NCBI RefSeq assembly: GCF_900103005.1
Contig: NZ_FMWL01000006.1
Span: 62,001 to 126,000, forward strand
Direction of reading: 5' to 3'
Length of the DNA: 64,000 nt
From: Acidaminobacter hydrogenoformans DSM 2784
GTDB taxonomy: Bacteria; Bacillota; Clostridia; Peptostreptococcales; Acidaminobacteraceae
Position 1 is the stretch's first letter. Each line of letters opens with the position of its first letter. The notes beneath the pieces were generated by a model. It was given only the letters and a program-made list of their open reading frames with translations, searched no databases and was not told where the DNA came from. This document shows positions 7,871 through 16,986 of the stretch, in pieces. A program made the translations under genes and the position numbers.

Positions 7871-10831
7871 TTACTTAAGAACAAAAGGTCTAAGCGTAGT
7901 TGAAGACTTGAACTCATTATCTGCCATATCAGATACAGCATACTTTTGAGTTACAACCAATCGCTCATCACCATCGAAAGTTTCGCCACTTTCAGCTTCG
8001 ATTTCAATTGTTACAACATTTGTACCATCGGAATCTACTGAGATCACTTTCGCATCAGCAACAGAGAATGCGAGTCTTGAAAGTGAATCTTGAGCAATAT
8101 TCTCAGTGAATTCGATTGTAATAGTAGCAAGAGTTATTGATGTATCAGAAGTGTACTGGATCAATACTTTTGCATCGTCTTCATTTGGAGCAGTACCTAC
8201 ATAAAGATCTTCATCTTCATCTGCATCAAATTCAGCAATTTCAGGTGCATATGCGTCGTCAGCTTCCATGTAGTCGCCTGTCTCAAATGCAATCGACTCA
8301 CCATAGTAGTTTTCAGACTCATTATCTACAATCTTGAGTACAACGAATTCATTAGCAACAACGAGTTTTGCGTTGTAGTCAATATCTTCAACCAATTTTA
8401 CAGTAACAACTGTATCATTGTCTGAGTTGACTGAAGTACTAATTCTACTATAAGCAAGAGGTGTATCAGTTGTTGTTCCTGCATAGAACTTCAGATCAGC
8501 AGCTTTAAAAGTAGTAAGCTTGTCGTCGAAAGTAATAACAACCGTATTTTCACCAGTAACTTCAAAGCTATCTACATAAACGTTGCCAGCAGATTTAAGA
8601 TCAATTGTTCCTGAAAGAGTAGTGGCTTTATTACCAGCTTCATCAGCAACTCTACCAATTTGCAAGTAATCAGTACCAGCTACAAGATTCACACCATCTT
8701 CATCATCTTCTGTGGATGCAATCAAGATTTCAATTGCTTCGCCATTATCAACGAGCTTGATTTCTGGGGTTACATCCAAATCACTGAGCTCGACAAAACC
8801 TTCTCCAGCTACATATACCATATACTTTTCGATATTAAGTACAGAGTAAGCGCCTTCTGTGGCCATTTTCTCATCGAAGTCAATTTTGATCATTTGATCG
8901 TCATCACCAGGATTGTAGAGTGTAGCAACAAACTCTTCAATAACTGGTGCTGCAAGATCATCCACTGCGAATGTTTTTGTAACTTTTACAATTTCGTTGT
9001 TTGAAGTATCTTCGAGGTCTTGAACAGTAATTTTGAATTCTCCAGAAACTTCATCAGCTGGGTCGTCTAAGGTAATAACAATTTCGTCAGTATCAGCTGA
9101 GTAGTTTTCCACATCAAAGCCAACTTCATCACCATCTTCATCAACAATCATGAAAGCATCATCATCAATTGTATCGTAAGCGATGTCTTCAGAGAACTCA
9201 AGTGTGATTTCAACGTCAACATCATTGTCAGCAAGATCAACGTCAATAGCTTCAAGAACTGGCGCTGTATTGTCAACTGTGATTTCAACTTTAGTTACAA
9301 TTTTGTTGTTTGCATTTTCCCAGAAATCTTGAACTGCATCAGCTGCGACGTATACATAAGCAGTACCTTCTGGAAGTGGATTATCAGTGAAGTCAAGCGT
9401 TAACTCATTGCCATCAATAACGAATGGTACGAAATCCGCATCATCAGCAAGAGCTTCTGCATTACCAACTACGTTGTTTGAGTTAGTATGATAGAAGTAT
9501 TCATAGTCAAAATCGTAGTCATCGTTATCGAAAAGTTCTTCGATATCTTCATTGAAAATGAGTGTTACTTCCTTAGTTTTTGCATCAGTGTAACCAGTTA
9601 CCACTGGCGCATCATTATCCTCAACAACATCAATTTCGAATACTGTTTTGACAACGTTGAAGCCAGCAAAATCTTCCATACCACTAACTTCAATAGTAAT
9701 CTTGCCTTCTTCTAATTCAGAGTAAAGAACAACATTTGCTTCAGTATTATTGTTGACAAGATACGCATCTTCAATAATATAATCGCCATCTTCTACTTCA
9801 AAGTCATCATCAGAAACACTTACAACTGGCTCACTGAAGTAAACTTTGATTGTATCATTACCAATAACTTCTGCTTTTGTTGCTTTTGGAATCGTAATGT
9901 CGCCAAATTCGAAAACATCACTTACATAGTCATCAATTGAAAGCTCTTCATCAGCGCTTTTAACACCATCGATTTCTAAGATAGCTTCGTCTTGTTGATC
10001 GATTTCGTAATCGGAATCAACTTCAAGAGCACCAATCATAGTAATGACGACAGTTTTTTCGTCGCTTTGAAGTGAGAAAGCAGCTTCTTCCCACTCAGCA
10101 TCTGTGAAGATGTCATCGCCGTCTTCATCAGTCAAAATGTAGTTCTCAAAATCTTCAGCAGATTCCTCATCAACAGGCATGTTGAACTTAACTTCTACTT
10201 GTACGAGGTTAAGAGCCTTAACAGAAACAACCTCAAGCTCCGTAACTTCCATGTAGCCAAGCTTAATCCCGAGAAGCTCGGAACCATCTTTAACTTCAGT
10301 GTTAAGAGCAGTTACCATCATAGTGAAGAGATCACCACGAAGGATAGGGCTTTTTTCAGCAGTGTCTACGCCAGCAAAGAGGCCTTTAGCTGTAGCGAAC
10401 TCAACTGCGTTATCCCAGTTGAAGTCAACGTCAGCTTCGTAGCCAAGAGCCTTAAGCAGGAATACCGCAGCTTCTTGAGCAGTTACGTTGCCTGCTGGGT
10501 TGAACATGTTAGCGCCAACGCCTGCAGTCCACTCGTTCATTTCAGCGTAAGCAACCCATGGAACTGCCCAACCGAAACTTGCGAGGTCAGTGAAAGTTGA
10601 TGGAAGTGCGAAAGCTTCAGCTTCTGCGCCTTTACCCATCATTCTAGCCAATACTACCATCATTTCTGCGCGGTTCAAGTTTTGATCTTCATTGAGGTCA
10701 CCAGTTTCGTCACCTACAATGATACCGTATCCCTTAAGCATTTCGCCAGCGGTGTGACCGTCAGCAAAGCCCATTGGGATCATCCCTAACACTAACACGA
10801 GTGCCAGGACGAGAGAAAGTACTCTCTTCAT
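7871..10831 (-). CDS. Major S-layer-type SLH protein with Ig-like repeats
   Basis: About 986 residues, very acidic. A signal peptide ([20 protein letters not shown]) precedes SLH repeats in residues 25-200 ([45 protein letters not shown]) and then Ig-like units with repeated IKVYFSEPV / VTLIFNEDI / ITLEFSEDI strands. It is a paralogue of the protein at 1243-4035, with the same order of motifs. ATG at 10831 is chosen (GGAGG nine bases before) over a TTG six bases upstream. A good promoter, a leader of about 120 bases and a strong terminator suggest high single-gene expression, as for an S-layer protein. Aspartate-rich loops suggest calcium binding. Role as main S-layer subunit is inferred. Confidence 0.9.
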   Translation of the reverse strand: MKRVLSLVLALVLVLGMIPMGFADGHTAGEMLKGYGIIVGDETGDLNEDQNLNRAEMMVVLARMMGKGAEAEAFALPSTFTDLASFGWAVPWVAYAEMNEWTAGVGANMFNPAGNVTAQEAAVFLLKALGYEADVDFNWDNAVEFATAKGLFAGVDTAEKSPILRGDLFTMMVTALNTEVKDGSELLGIKLGYMEVTELEVVSVKALNLVQVEVKFNMPVDEESAEDFENYILTDEDGDDIFTDAEWEEAAFSLQSDEKTVVITMIGALEVDSDYEIDQQDEAILEIDGVKSADEELSIDDYVSDVFEFGDITIPKATKAEVIGNDTIKVYFSEPVVSVSDDDFEVEDGDYIIEDAYLVNNNTEANVVLYSELEEGKITIEVSGMEDFAGFNVVKTVFEIDVVEDNDAPVVTGYTDAKTKEVTLIFNEDIEELFDNDDYDFDYEYFYHTNSNNVVGNAEALADDADFVPFVIDGNELTLDFTDNPLPEGTAYVYVAADAVQDFWENANNKIVTKVEITVDNTAPVLEAIDVDLADNDVDVEITLEFSEDIAYDTIDDDAFMIVDEDGDEVGFDVENYSADTDEIVITLDDPADEVSGEFKITVQDLEDTSNNEIVKVTKTFAVDDLAAPVIEEFVATLYNPGDDDQMIKIDFDEKMATEGAYSVLNIEKYMVYVAGEGFVELSDLDVTPEIKLVDNGEAIEILIASTEDDEDGVNLVAGTDYLQIGRVADEAGNKATTLSGTIDLKSAGNVYVDSFEVTGENTVVITFDDKLTTFKAADLKFYAGTTTDTPLAYSRISTSVNSDNDTVVTVKLVEDIDYNAKLVVANEFVVLKIVDNESENYYGESIAFETGDYMEADDAYAPEIAEFDADEDEDLYVGTAPNEDDAKVLIQYTSDTSITLATITIEFTENIAQDSLSRLAFSVADAKVISVDSDGTNVVTIEIEAESGETFDGDERLVVTQKYAVSDMADNEFKSSTTLRPFVLK

Positions 10832-10952
10832 CTGCAAATTCCTCCCTTATAATGAGTGTGTGAAGGGTATTGTACTGCGTCTTCAGCCTTACCCTTCTCA
10901 GAGGCTGTCGACTAGTTCACCTGATGCAGAGTTTATTGAAACTCCACCTTCT

Positions 10953-10988
10953 GCAACAGATTATACCATTTGGAAGGATGTGGAGCAA
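10953..10988 (-). promoter_or_regulatory. Sigma-A promoter of the second SLH gene
   Basis: Minus strand: TTGCTC (10983-10988), 17-base spacer, TATAAT (10960-10965). The predicted start near 10953 leaves a leader of about 120 bases before the ATG at 10831. The rest of the gap 10838-11234 is AT-rich and shows no gene. Confidence 0.7.
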
Positions 10989-11234
10989 CCGACCAAATGT
11001 TTTGTAACACAACTGTAAAATGAGCTGTTACAAAGCTCTACACGGTTAATTATACCCCAGATTCAGGATATTGCCCGTTACAGTTATATTACATATCGCA
11101 AAACGGCCGAAGCCGCAAATGCCAACAGGTGTAGCAATTTGTGTAAATTAAGCGTTACAATAGAGCTTGTGGATTTTGTGGATAAGTTACAAATTCCATA
11201 TAAATTTATTTGTGCATTCTGTGTATAATGTGGA

Positions 11235-12614
11235 TTATTGTATTTTCAACCACTCCAGGCTTTTTTGGAGAGGCTCGTCAGCCACAACTTGATTATAGCG
11301 TTCGAAAATGGCGCGATCAATAGATTTTTTAACAATCTCATCCAAAATTCCATCTGCTGGATAATTTGAAGCATTTTCATAACTAAAAAGTGCCTGCTGT
11401 GTGTCTCGGTCGAACACACCCGTGTGCTGAACCTCATACCCTAACAGACTCAGCCTTTGCTGTAGAGCGAAGGCTGAAACGGAAGTCTCCCCGACTTTCA
11501 GAGGCTCACTGTAATAAAATGGTGCCAGTGCCCTGAAAGGCGAAAGATCATTCCCTGAGTCTATAACCTCCACATCCGGCGTAATACCGACACCCTGGAT
11601 CTTAAGGCCACTTGGGCCATAATACTCCGCAATAGTCAGCTTGACCCCATTTCCTGTTGAAAGCCTTCTGACTTCCTGAACCAGGCCCTTACCATAGCTG
11701 GTTTCGCCAAAGACTCTGACATTCTCTCTTCCTATAAGTGCCGCCGTCAAGACTTCAGAGGCGCTTGCGGATTTACCGTCAATCAATACCGCAATGTCGC
11801 CAGTAAAGCCAATACGCTTTGCGTATTCCGTATCATCTGGCTCACGTCTGTAATCCACGGTGACAATTTTTGAGCCTATTGGAAGTAAGGTATCTGCTAT
11901 CTCCACCGCAGCATCCAGGTACCCGCCAGGATTGCCACGGAGGTCAACAACAATGTTATTTATACCCCGGTTCTTAAAGCTGGAAACAGCCTGTCTGAAC
12001 TTGTCCTCGACACCAAAGCCGAAATCTTCGAGCTTGACATAGCCCACAGAGCCGTCTATAACCTTTGAAGTGACACTTTCAATGGTAATTCTTTGCCGCG
12101 TCAGGTTAAAGGACAGGTCACCGGTTTTGCCGGGCCTTTGGATCCCTATCTTGACTTCCGTGCCCGCCGGGCCTTTGATCTTAGCTACTACAACTTCGAG
12201 GGACTGTCCGTGGATGCTTTCACCGTCAACGGAGATAATCAGGTCGTCTGCTAAAATGCCGGCCTTTTCAGCAGGAGAGTCAGGGATGACTTTATGGACG
12301 CGTATGTAAGGCTTTGCTTCGATCAAGTACATACCGACGCCTTCAAAGCTATTGTTGAGGCTCTGGAACAGCGCTGTCATTTCATCTTTGGTCAAATAAG
12401 TGCTGTAGGGATCCAGCGTTTCCAGCATGCCCTTCAGCATGCCTTCCGTCAGCTGGTCGTCGTTAACTTCAAGGTAATAGTTCTCCTTGACGTAGTCCCG
12501 CATCCAGTCCAGCAGCGCGGCGTCCTCACTCTCAGTCTCAGCCGCAAAACCGCCAGGCAGAACAAGGGAGATCATCAGGATCAGCAACATAAAGACACGA
12601 TAGCTTCGCTTCAT
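11235..12614 (-). CDS. S41 C-terminal processing peptidase (CtpA type) with PDZ and peptidoglycan-binding domains
   Basis: About 459 residues. After a signal peptide (RSYRVFMLLILMISLVLPGG) come the S41 N-terminal region, a PDZ domain (GVGMYLIEAKPYIRVHKVIP to about residue 160), the serine protease core with SASASEVLTAALIGR holding the catalytic Ser and YGKGLVQ holding the general-base Lys, and a C-terminal peptidoglycan-binding-1 domain (VSAFALQQRLSLLGYEV). Such exported proteases trim the C-termini of envelope proteins. The ATG at 12614 is chosen because GGAGG lies nine bases upstream and because the promoter -10 overlaps the earlier in-frame ATG at 12650. Confidence 0.92.
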   Translation of the reverse strand: MKRSYRVFMLLILMISLVLPGGFAAETESEDAALLDWMRDYVKENYYLEVNDDQLTEGMLKGMLETLDPYSTYLTKDEMTALFQSLNNSFEGVGMYLIEAKPYIRVHKVIPDSPAEKAGILADDLIISVDGESIHGQSLEVVVAKIKGPAGTEVKIGIQRPGKTGDLSFNLTRQRITIESVTSKVIDGSVGYVKLEDFGFGVEDKFRQAVSSFKNRGINNIVVDLRGNPGGYLDAAVEIADTLLPIGSKIVTVDYRREPDDTEYAKRIGFTGDIAVLIDGKSASASEVLTAALIGRENVRVFGETSYGKGLVQEVRRLSTGNGVKLTIAEYYGPSGLKIQGVGITPDVEVIDSGNDLSPFRALAPFYYSEPLKVGETSVSAFALQQRLSLLGYEVQHTGVFDRDTQQALFSYENASNYPADGILDEIVKKSIDRAIFERYNQVVADEPLQKSLEWLKIQ

Positions 12615-12641
12615 TTTCCTCTGCCTCCTCTCAAGGTCCGT

Positions 12642-12677
12642 ACTTCTCATTATAGCCCCTTATCTCAGTCCGCGCAA
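12642..12677 (-). promoter_or_regulatory. Sigma-A promoter of the S41 protease gene
   Basis: Minus strand: TTGCGC (12672-12677), 17-base spacer, TATAAT (12649-12654). Predicted start near 12642, 28 bases before the chosen ATG. Confidence 0.7.
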
Positions 12678-12717
12678 ACGCTTCAGAGGAATTTAATAAT
12701 ATTATGTCAAGCGAAAC

Positions 12718-12742
12718 GGGCCAAAGCACTTAGCTTTGACCC
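12718..12742 (-). terminator. Hairpin after the molybdenum hydroxylase operon
   Basis: GGGCCAAAGC (12718-12727) pairs with GCTTTGACCC (12733-12742) with one mismatch, 40 bases past the stop of the large subunit. The following T tract is poor, so it is a moderate terminator candidate. Confidence 0.5.
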
Positions 12743-12781
12743 GCTCAGATCCATTATTTTATTGAACTTTAACGAAACAGC

Positions 12782-15088
12782 CTATACGTCATGCCCCAGC
12801 TTGCCAAGAATGATCTTCTCAGGGGTTACCGGAAGCTTTCTGACACGGACACCCGTCGCATTGAAGATGGCGTCCGCAATCGCAGGACTTGGCGTATTGA
12901 TGCAGACCTCACCCACGGACTTGCCGCCAAAAGGACCAGATGGCTCATAACTTTCAACGAAGTCTACGGTGATCTTAGGGACATCACTTCGGGTTGGGAT
13001 CTTGTACTCGAGAAGTGAGTTGGTCTTAAGCTTGCCATCTATAAACTTGACATCCTCGAAGACCGCCATGCCCATGCCTTGAACGAGGCCGCCCTCCATC
13101 TGGATCAGGGCCAGTTTAGGGTTAAGAATAGCGCCACCGTCTACAGAAGCGACGTAATCAATGATCTCAAACTCGCCAGTGTCAAGGTCGACCTCAACCT
13201 CCGCAAAGCCTGCTAAGAATGGCGGCGGAGATTTCTCCGTGACGTGAGAGCCGTGGCCTACCAGCTGCTTTTGATTCTTGACATAAAGGAGCTTCATAGC
13301 GAGGTCCGCCAGATTGATGGACTTTTCGCCGCAGAAGACACGCTCGCCGTCATATTCACACTGCTCTGGGGCTTCCTCAATCATCATGGCACCTTCAGCG
13401 AGAATCTGAGATCTGATGTCCTCAGCCGCGTTGACGACTGCAGTGCCTGTAATATAAGTCGTACTTGAAGCGTACGCACCGACGTCAAACGGCGTCACAT
13501 CTGTATCTGAGGAATGAACACTGATTTTATCAAGCGGCACACTGAGAACCTCTGCCGCAATTTGCGCCAAGACTGTATCTGAGCCTGTGCCCAAATCCGT
13601 GGCGCCCATCATGAGGTTAAAGCTGCCATCCTCGTTGAGCTTGATAATGGCGGCGCCCATGTCAATGCTCGGAATCCCTGAGCCCTGCATGGAAAGGGCC
13701 ATACCTACGCCTCTGGCCTTATTGCCGTTGACCATAGGCTTGCCATATTTTTCATCCCACCCTATGAGCTTTTTGCCATGCTCAATACAGGTGGACATTT
13801 TGTTGTTTTCAATGAGTTTAATAGGCTTTTTGACTCCGTCGCTGCCGGACGCCCTGTAGACCAAATGGGTCTCGCCCTCCTGGGTATGGTTGAGCTCACG
13901 AATCCGGCAAGGGTCAAATTTCATTTCATGGGCTAGCTCATTGATGGCAGACTCAATGGCGAAGACACCCTGTGTGGTGCCATAGCCCCGGAGCGCGCCG
14001 CCCGGCGTACGGTTGGTATAGACGACGTTGCCTTCAAAGTCAAAGGCATCCATCTTGTTGTACATGGACAGAACCTTGAGACAAGCCGCGCTGAAAACAG
14101 TACGGGCATGCTCGCCATAAGCGCCGGTATCAGAGATGCCGTTGACCTTGATCGCACGGATAATGCCGTTTTCATCCGCGCCGACCTTGTAAGTAAACAC
14201 CATAGGATGGCGGGTGTAAGTAGATTCAAAGGCTTCCTTACGAGTGTAAGTCAGCATGGAAGGCCGGCCGGTCTTCAGGGTGACAAAAGCCGTGTAAAAC
14301 TCCGTATGGAGGGCCTGCTTGCCACCAAAGCCGCCGCCAATTCTTGGTTTGATCACCCGGATTTTCGCTACCGGAATGCTGAGGGCATGCGCTAAGATTC
14401 TGCGGGCATGGAACGGCACCTGGGTAGAGGTGGTCACTACGAGGCGGTCATAGGCGTCAAGATGCGCGTTAGATCGGTGGGTCTCCATCATAACGTGGGC
14501 CTGTGCCTGAGTATAGTATTTGTGCTCCACCACATGGGTACAATTGCTGAAGGCTTCATCTAAATTTCCATAAGCAAGCACATACGTCGCTGCAATATTG
14601 TTCTCAACATCAACACCAGAAGGGATCTTCTCGACGACGCCCTCTGGATGGATCACAGACGGATGGCCTATGGCTGTTTCAGAATCCAGCACGGGCTCCA
14701 GGACCTCATATTCCACCTTGATGAGCTTCATGGCTTCTTCTGCAACGCGCTCTGTTTCTGCCGCGATTATGGCCACTTCGTCCCCCACATAGCGGACGTA
14801 TTCGTCCAGCATGCGCTTGTCATAGTTGGACGGCTCTGGATAGTTCTGGCCAGCGCGGGTGTACTGGGTCTTCGGAACATCATGATGGGTATAAACCGCC
14901 ACGACGCCTTCCAGTTCAAGCGCCGCCGAAGTATCAATGCTCACGATTTTGGCAAAAGGATGAGGGCTGCGAAGCAGTTTGACAGTGAGGTATTCCTTGG
15001 TATCATAGAGATCTTCCGTATAAGCCGGCGCGCCCATGGCGAGACGCAGGCCGTCCTTCTTGTCATAGGATTTTCCGATCACCTTCAT
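12782..15088 (-). CDS. Xanthine dehydrogenase-family molybdopterin-binding subunit
   Basis: 768 residues, the large catalytic subunit of a heterotrimeric molybdenum hydroxylase. It opens with the YTEDL / LRSPHPFAKI region of the a/b-hammerhead domain, then the cofactor-binding domain with GGGFGGKQ, RGYGTTQ, TGTAVVNAA and QMEGGLVQGMG. The C-terminal KSVGEVCINTPSPAIADAI carries the conserved Glu that acts as base in purine hydroxylation. Members oxidise purines, nicotinate or aromatic acyl-CoA; the substrate cannot be fixed here. It lies three bases after the 2Fe-2S subunit gene, so the order FAD-FeS-Mo forms one operon. No maturation gene (xdhC-like) is present in the window. Confidence 0.92.
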   Translation of the reverse strand: MKVIGKSYDKKDGLRLAMGAPAYTEDLYDTKEYLTVKLLRSPHPFAKIVSIDTSAALELEGVVAVYTHHDVPKTQYTRAGQNYPEPSNYDKRMLDEYVRYVGDEVAIIAAETERVAEEAMKLIKVEYEVLEPVLDSETAIGHPSVIHPEGVVEKIPSGVDVENNIAATYVLAYGNLDEAFSNCTHVVEHKYYTQAQAHVMMETHRSNAHLDAYDRLVVTTSTQVPFHARRILAHALSIPVAKIRVIKPRIGGGFGGKQALHTEFYTAFVTLKTGRPSMLTYTRKEAFESTYTRHPMVFTYKVGADENGIIRAIKVNGISDTGAYGEHARTVFSAACLKVLSMYNKMDAFDFEGNVVYTNRTPGGALRGYGTTQGVFAIESAINELAHEMKFDPCRIRELNHTQEGETHLVYRASGSDGVKKPIKLIENNKMSTCIEHGKKLIGWDEKYGKPMVNGNKARGVGMALSMQGSGIPSIDMGAAIIKLNEDGSFNLMMGATDLGTGSDTVLAQIAAEVLSVPLDKISVHSSDTDVTPFDVGAYASSTTYITGTAVVNAAEDIRSQILAEGAMMIEEAPEQCEYDGERVFCGEKSINLADLAMKLLYVKNQKQLVGHGSHVTEKSPPPFLAGFAEVEVDLDTGEFEIIDYVASVDGGAILNPKLALIQMEGGLVQGMGMAVFEDVKFIDGKLKTNSLLEYKIPTRSDVPKITVDFVESYEPSGPFGGKSVGEVCINTPSPAIADAIFNATGVRVRKLPVTPEKIILGKLGHDV

Positions 15089-15091
15089 GGA

Positions 15092-15541
15092 CTACACCTC
15101 CAAATACTTGCGAATGCCGCGGAGCTGGCCTTCGTAGCCGGTACAGCGGCAGAGATTGCCGTTGAGATAGTTCTTGATCTGATCGTCTGTGGCTTCCTTA
15201 CCAAGTTCTTTTTTCATGCCAAGGATAGAGAGCACGAGGCCTGGGCTGCAGAATCCGCACTGTTCGACGCCTTCACCGACAAGGGCAGAAGCGACCTTTT
15301 TGGCTTCTTCGCCGGCACCTTCTATGGTGGTGACTTCGTGACCATCGGCACGTGCACTGAGATAAGAGCAGGACAGGACGGGCTTGCCATCCACAAGGAC
15401 AGAGCACAGGCCGCAGGAGCCCGTGTCGCAGCCGCGCTTGACGCTCTTGTAGCCGAGGCTGCGGAGGGTTTCGAGAAGGAAATCATCCGGGCTGATCTCA
15501 GCAGTATGCTTCTTGCCATTTACTTTCAAGGTTATATTCAT
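15092..15541 (-). CDS. 2Fe-2S subunit of molybdenum hydroxylase
   Basis: 149 residues, the usual length of the small iron-sulfur subunit. An N-terminal plant-type ferredoxin domain has CDTGSCGLCSVL followed by a later Cys (VLSCSYLSA), and the C-terminal alpha-helical domain has CGFCSPG and NLCRCTGYEG, the ligands of the second cluster. It passes electrons from the molybdenum site to the FAD subunit in the cytoplasm. All eight cluster cysteines are present, so the protein is likely functional. It sits between the FAD and Mo subunit genes. Confidence 0.94.
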   Translation of the reverse strand: MNITLKVNGKKHTAEISPDDFLLETLRSLGYKSVKRGCDTGSCGLCSVLVDGKPVLSCSYLSARADGHEVTTIEGAGEEAKKVASALVGEGVEQCGFCSPGLVLSILGMKKELGKEATDDQIKNYLNGNLCRCTGYEGQLRGIRKYLEV

Positions 15542-15562
15542 AAGAACTGATCCTCCTTAGGC

Positions 15563-16360
15563 CTATAGCAGTTTGAGCAGAACGCGCTCGACGAGGGCTG
15601 GGGTGACAGCTTTGCGGTATTCTCCGGAGGCTCTGAGGTTGGTGCCAAAGTCAAGCTCATCCGCTGCCATTTTAGCGGCTGTTTTAGCCGTCTCAGGGGT
15701 GAGGCCGTTCTCGTTCAGGTAATCCATGGCGCCGGTCGCAAGCTTGGCAACCCGCGGACGAATGCCTACGGAAATGCGGTATTTGCCTTCACACACCGAA
15801 GCGGCGGCGTTCAGGACCGCGAAATCGCCCTTGGAGCGGCGGATGGAGTCAAAAGCTGCCTTAGTGGTTTCAGGATTCTTGATCACAATTTTTTCAAGGA
15901 TATCGAATCTTCGCTTGCGCTTCGCGAGGAATTCATCAAACGCCATGCGACGGTCGCCGTACATGACCAGCTCCGCATCCAGGGCAAGGAGCGCTGTGTT
16001 TGGATCAGAGAAGGCATACTTGCTGTAGGCCGTGGCCCCTAAAGTCGCGAGGTTCCGGAACTGGACGCCTACTATGTGCTTCATGGCATCTGACCACATG
16101 CCGGAGAAGCAGTCCTTCAGGTATGGGTCCGTTTCAATCTCGTGGAAGGTGGCCATTGCGCCTATTTCTACAGCGTTCTCAATGGGCTTTATGTAGTCGA
16201 GGCCAAGGTCTACCAGGTCGACACCAAGGTCAATGGTCTTGTCGCCAAGCTTGAGCATCAGCATGCCACCGCCGAGTACCTGGGACTTCTTGTTGGATTT
16301 CAGAAGTGCCATGGCCTCGTCCATGGTTTTGGGACGGGCATATTCGCGAATCGTGAGCAT
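15563..16360 (-). CDS. FAD-binding subunit of molybdenum hydroxylase
   Basis: About 265 residues. The N-terminal part has LGGGMLMLKLGDK, the FAD-binding loop of the family, followed by TLGATAYSKYAFSDPNTALLAL, and the C-terminal CO-dehydrogenase-flavoprotein domain ends with ASGEYRKAVTPALVERVLL. ATG at 16360 is chosen (GGAGG eight bases upstream) rather than a TTG six bases earlier. First gene of the operon; the 2Fe-2S gene follows after 21 bases. Confidence 0.92.
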   Translation of the reverse strand: MLTIREYARPKTMDEAMALLKSNKKSQVLGGGMLMLKLGDKTIDLGVDLVDLGLDYIKPIENAVEIGAMATFHEIETDPYLKDCFSGMWSDAMKHIVGVQFRNLATLGATAYSKYAFSDPNTALLALDAELVMYGDRRMAFDEFLAKRKRRFDILEKIVIKNPETTKAAFDSIRRSKGDFAVLNAAASVCEGKYRISVGIRPRVAKLATGAMDYLNENGLTPETAKTAAKMAADELDFGTNLRASGEYRKAVTPALVERVLLKLL

Positions 16361-16390
16361 TAGCAAATCCTCCTCTTTTGATGAGATATC

Positions 16391-16555
16391 CTTATAAGGT
16401 GTTTTGTTGAAGCTCTTGCAAAGTTGTACTTAAAACGCCTTAGAAGCTCGCGATGCAAGGCGCGTGTAAATTGGGCGACATGAGCATACTAAAAGGTATG
16501 TGATTGAGCCCAATTTACGCAGCAACGCAGCTGCGTGACGCTTATAAGGTGTTTT
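16391..16555. repeat. Palindromic element flanked by 15-bp direct repeats
   Basis: CTTATAAGGTGTTTT occurs at 16391-16405 and again at 16541-16555. Between them lies an inverted repeat, GTAAATTGGGC (16466-16476) with GCCCAATTTAC (16508-16518), containing a smaller GCATAC..GTATG stem. The layout resembles a small non-autonomous mobile element with a target duplication, but a duplicated leader segment is also possible. It lies directly in front of the hydroxylase operon. Confidence 0.55.
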
Positions 16556-16557
16556 TC

Positions 16558-16704
16558 TTGAATCTTTCGCCGGACGGACTGGTTTGATCCTCAGCCCATC
16601 CGCCAGTGTTGTCATGGGGGGCATGACATCATTGTATGTGCGGCTTCATGGCAGCAGCGCTCGGCTGAAGCGCCGCCAACCTATCCGGCCGGCGAAAGAT
16701 TCAA
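16558..16704. mobile_element. MITE-like element with 16-bp perfect terminal inverted repeats
   Basis: TTGAATCTTTCGCCGG (16558-16573) and CCGGCGAAAGATTCAA (16689-16704) are exact inverted copies bounding 147 bases without a gene. No transposase is present. The right end touches the T tract of the terminator at 16713-16745. Confidence 0.65.
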
Positions 16705-16833
16705 AAATAAAAGGTCAGCACAAGGTATATATACCCTGGCTGACCTGTTTAAGACCCAAAATTCTTAAGCATTATCAAGCGCTTAATATGCAGTTGATTG
16801 TCTTTCGGTGAACATGGCGTTTCCCCGAACTAC
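16705..16833 (-). ncRNA. Candidate short RNA or leader/attenuator upstream of the molybdenum hydroxylase operon
   Basis: A near-consensus promoter and a strong terminator enclose about 120 transcribed bases with no reading frame. Pairings visible inside: TTCGG with CCGAA (positions about 16801-16830) and a GCATATTAA/TTGATAATGC stem near 16780. I could not match it to a purine, molybdenum-cofactor, tetrahydrofolate or other riboswitch consensus I know. It may be an independent small RNA or a terminating leader that controls the operon starting at 16360; the MITE lies between. Confidence 0.45.
16713..16745 (-). terminator. Long terminator hairpin closing a short transcript
   Basis: GGTCAGC..GCTGACC with an inner near-perfect stem around TATATATA gives about 15 base pairs. 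On the minus strand it is followed by CTTTTATTTTTG. It can end either dinD read-through or the short transcript from the promoter at 16833-16868. Confidence 0.85.
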
Positions 16834-16868
16834 GGCACTATTATACGTCTGGGACTCCAAAATGTCAA
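16833..16868 (-). promoter_or_regulatory. Near-consensus sigma-A promoter
   Basis: Minus strand: TTGACA (16863-16868), 17-base spacer, TATAAT (16840-16845). Both hexamers are perfect. It faces the hydroxylase operon and the short RNA candidate, and lies downstream of dinD. Confidence 0.85.
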
Positions 16869-16986
16869 GTTCAGGAATGGCGTTTTGAGGCTTAGGATTA
16901 AAATTCGTTGTGAAAATATCACAAAAAGAGTTTGACAATTACCTGAATTGATTGAAAAGTCCAAAGAAAAGAGCACCTCCCAATCA

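Noticed and set aside
12782..16360. Selenocysteine-containing hydroxylase
   Set aside because: No in-frame TGA in the active-site region and all cluster cysteines are normal codons.
16746..16845. Purine or molybdenum-cofactor riboswitch before the hydroxylase operon
   Set aside because: The conserved loop sequences of these classes are not present; kept as an unidentified leader or small RNA.
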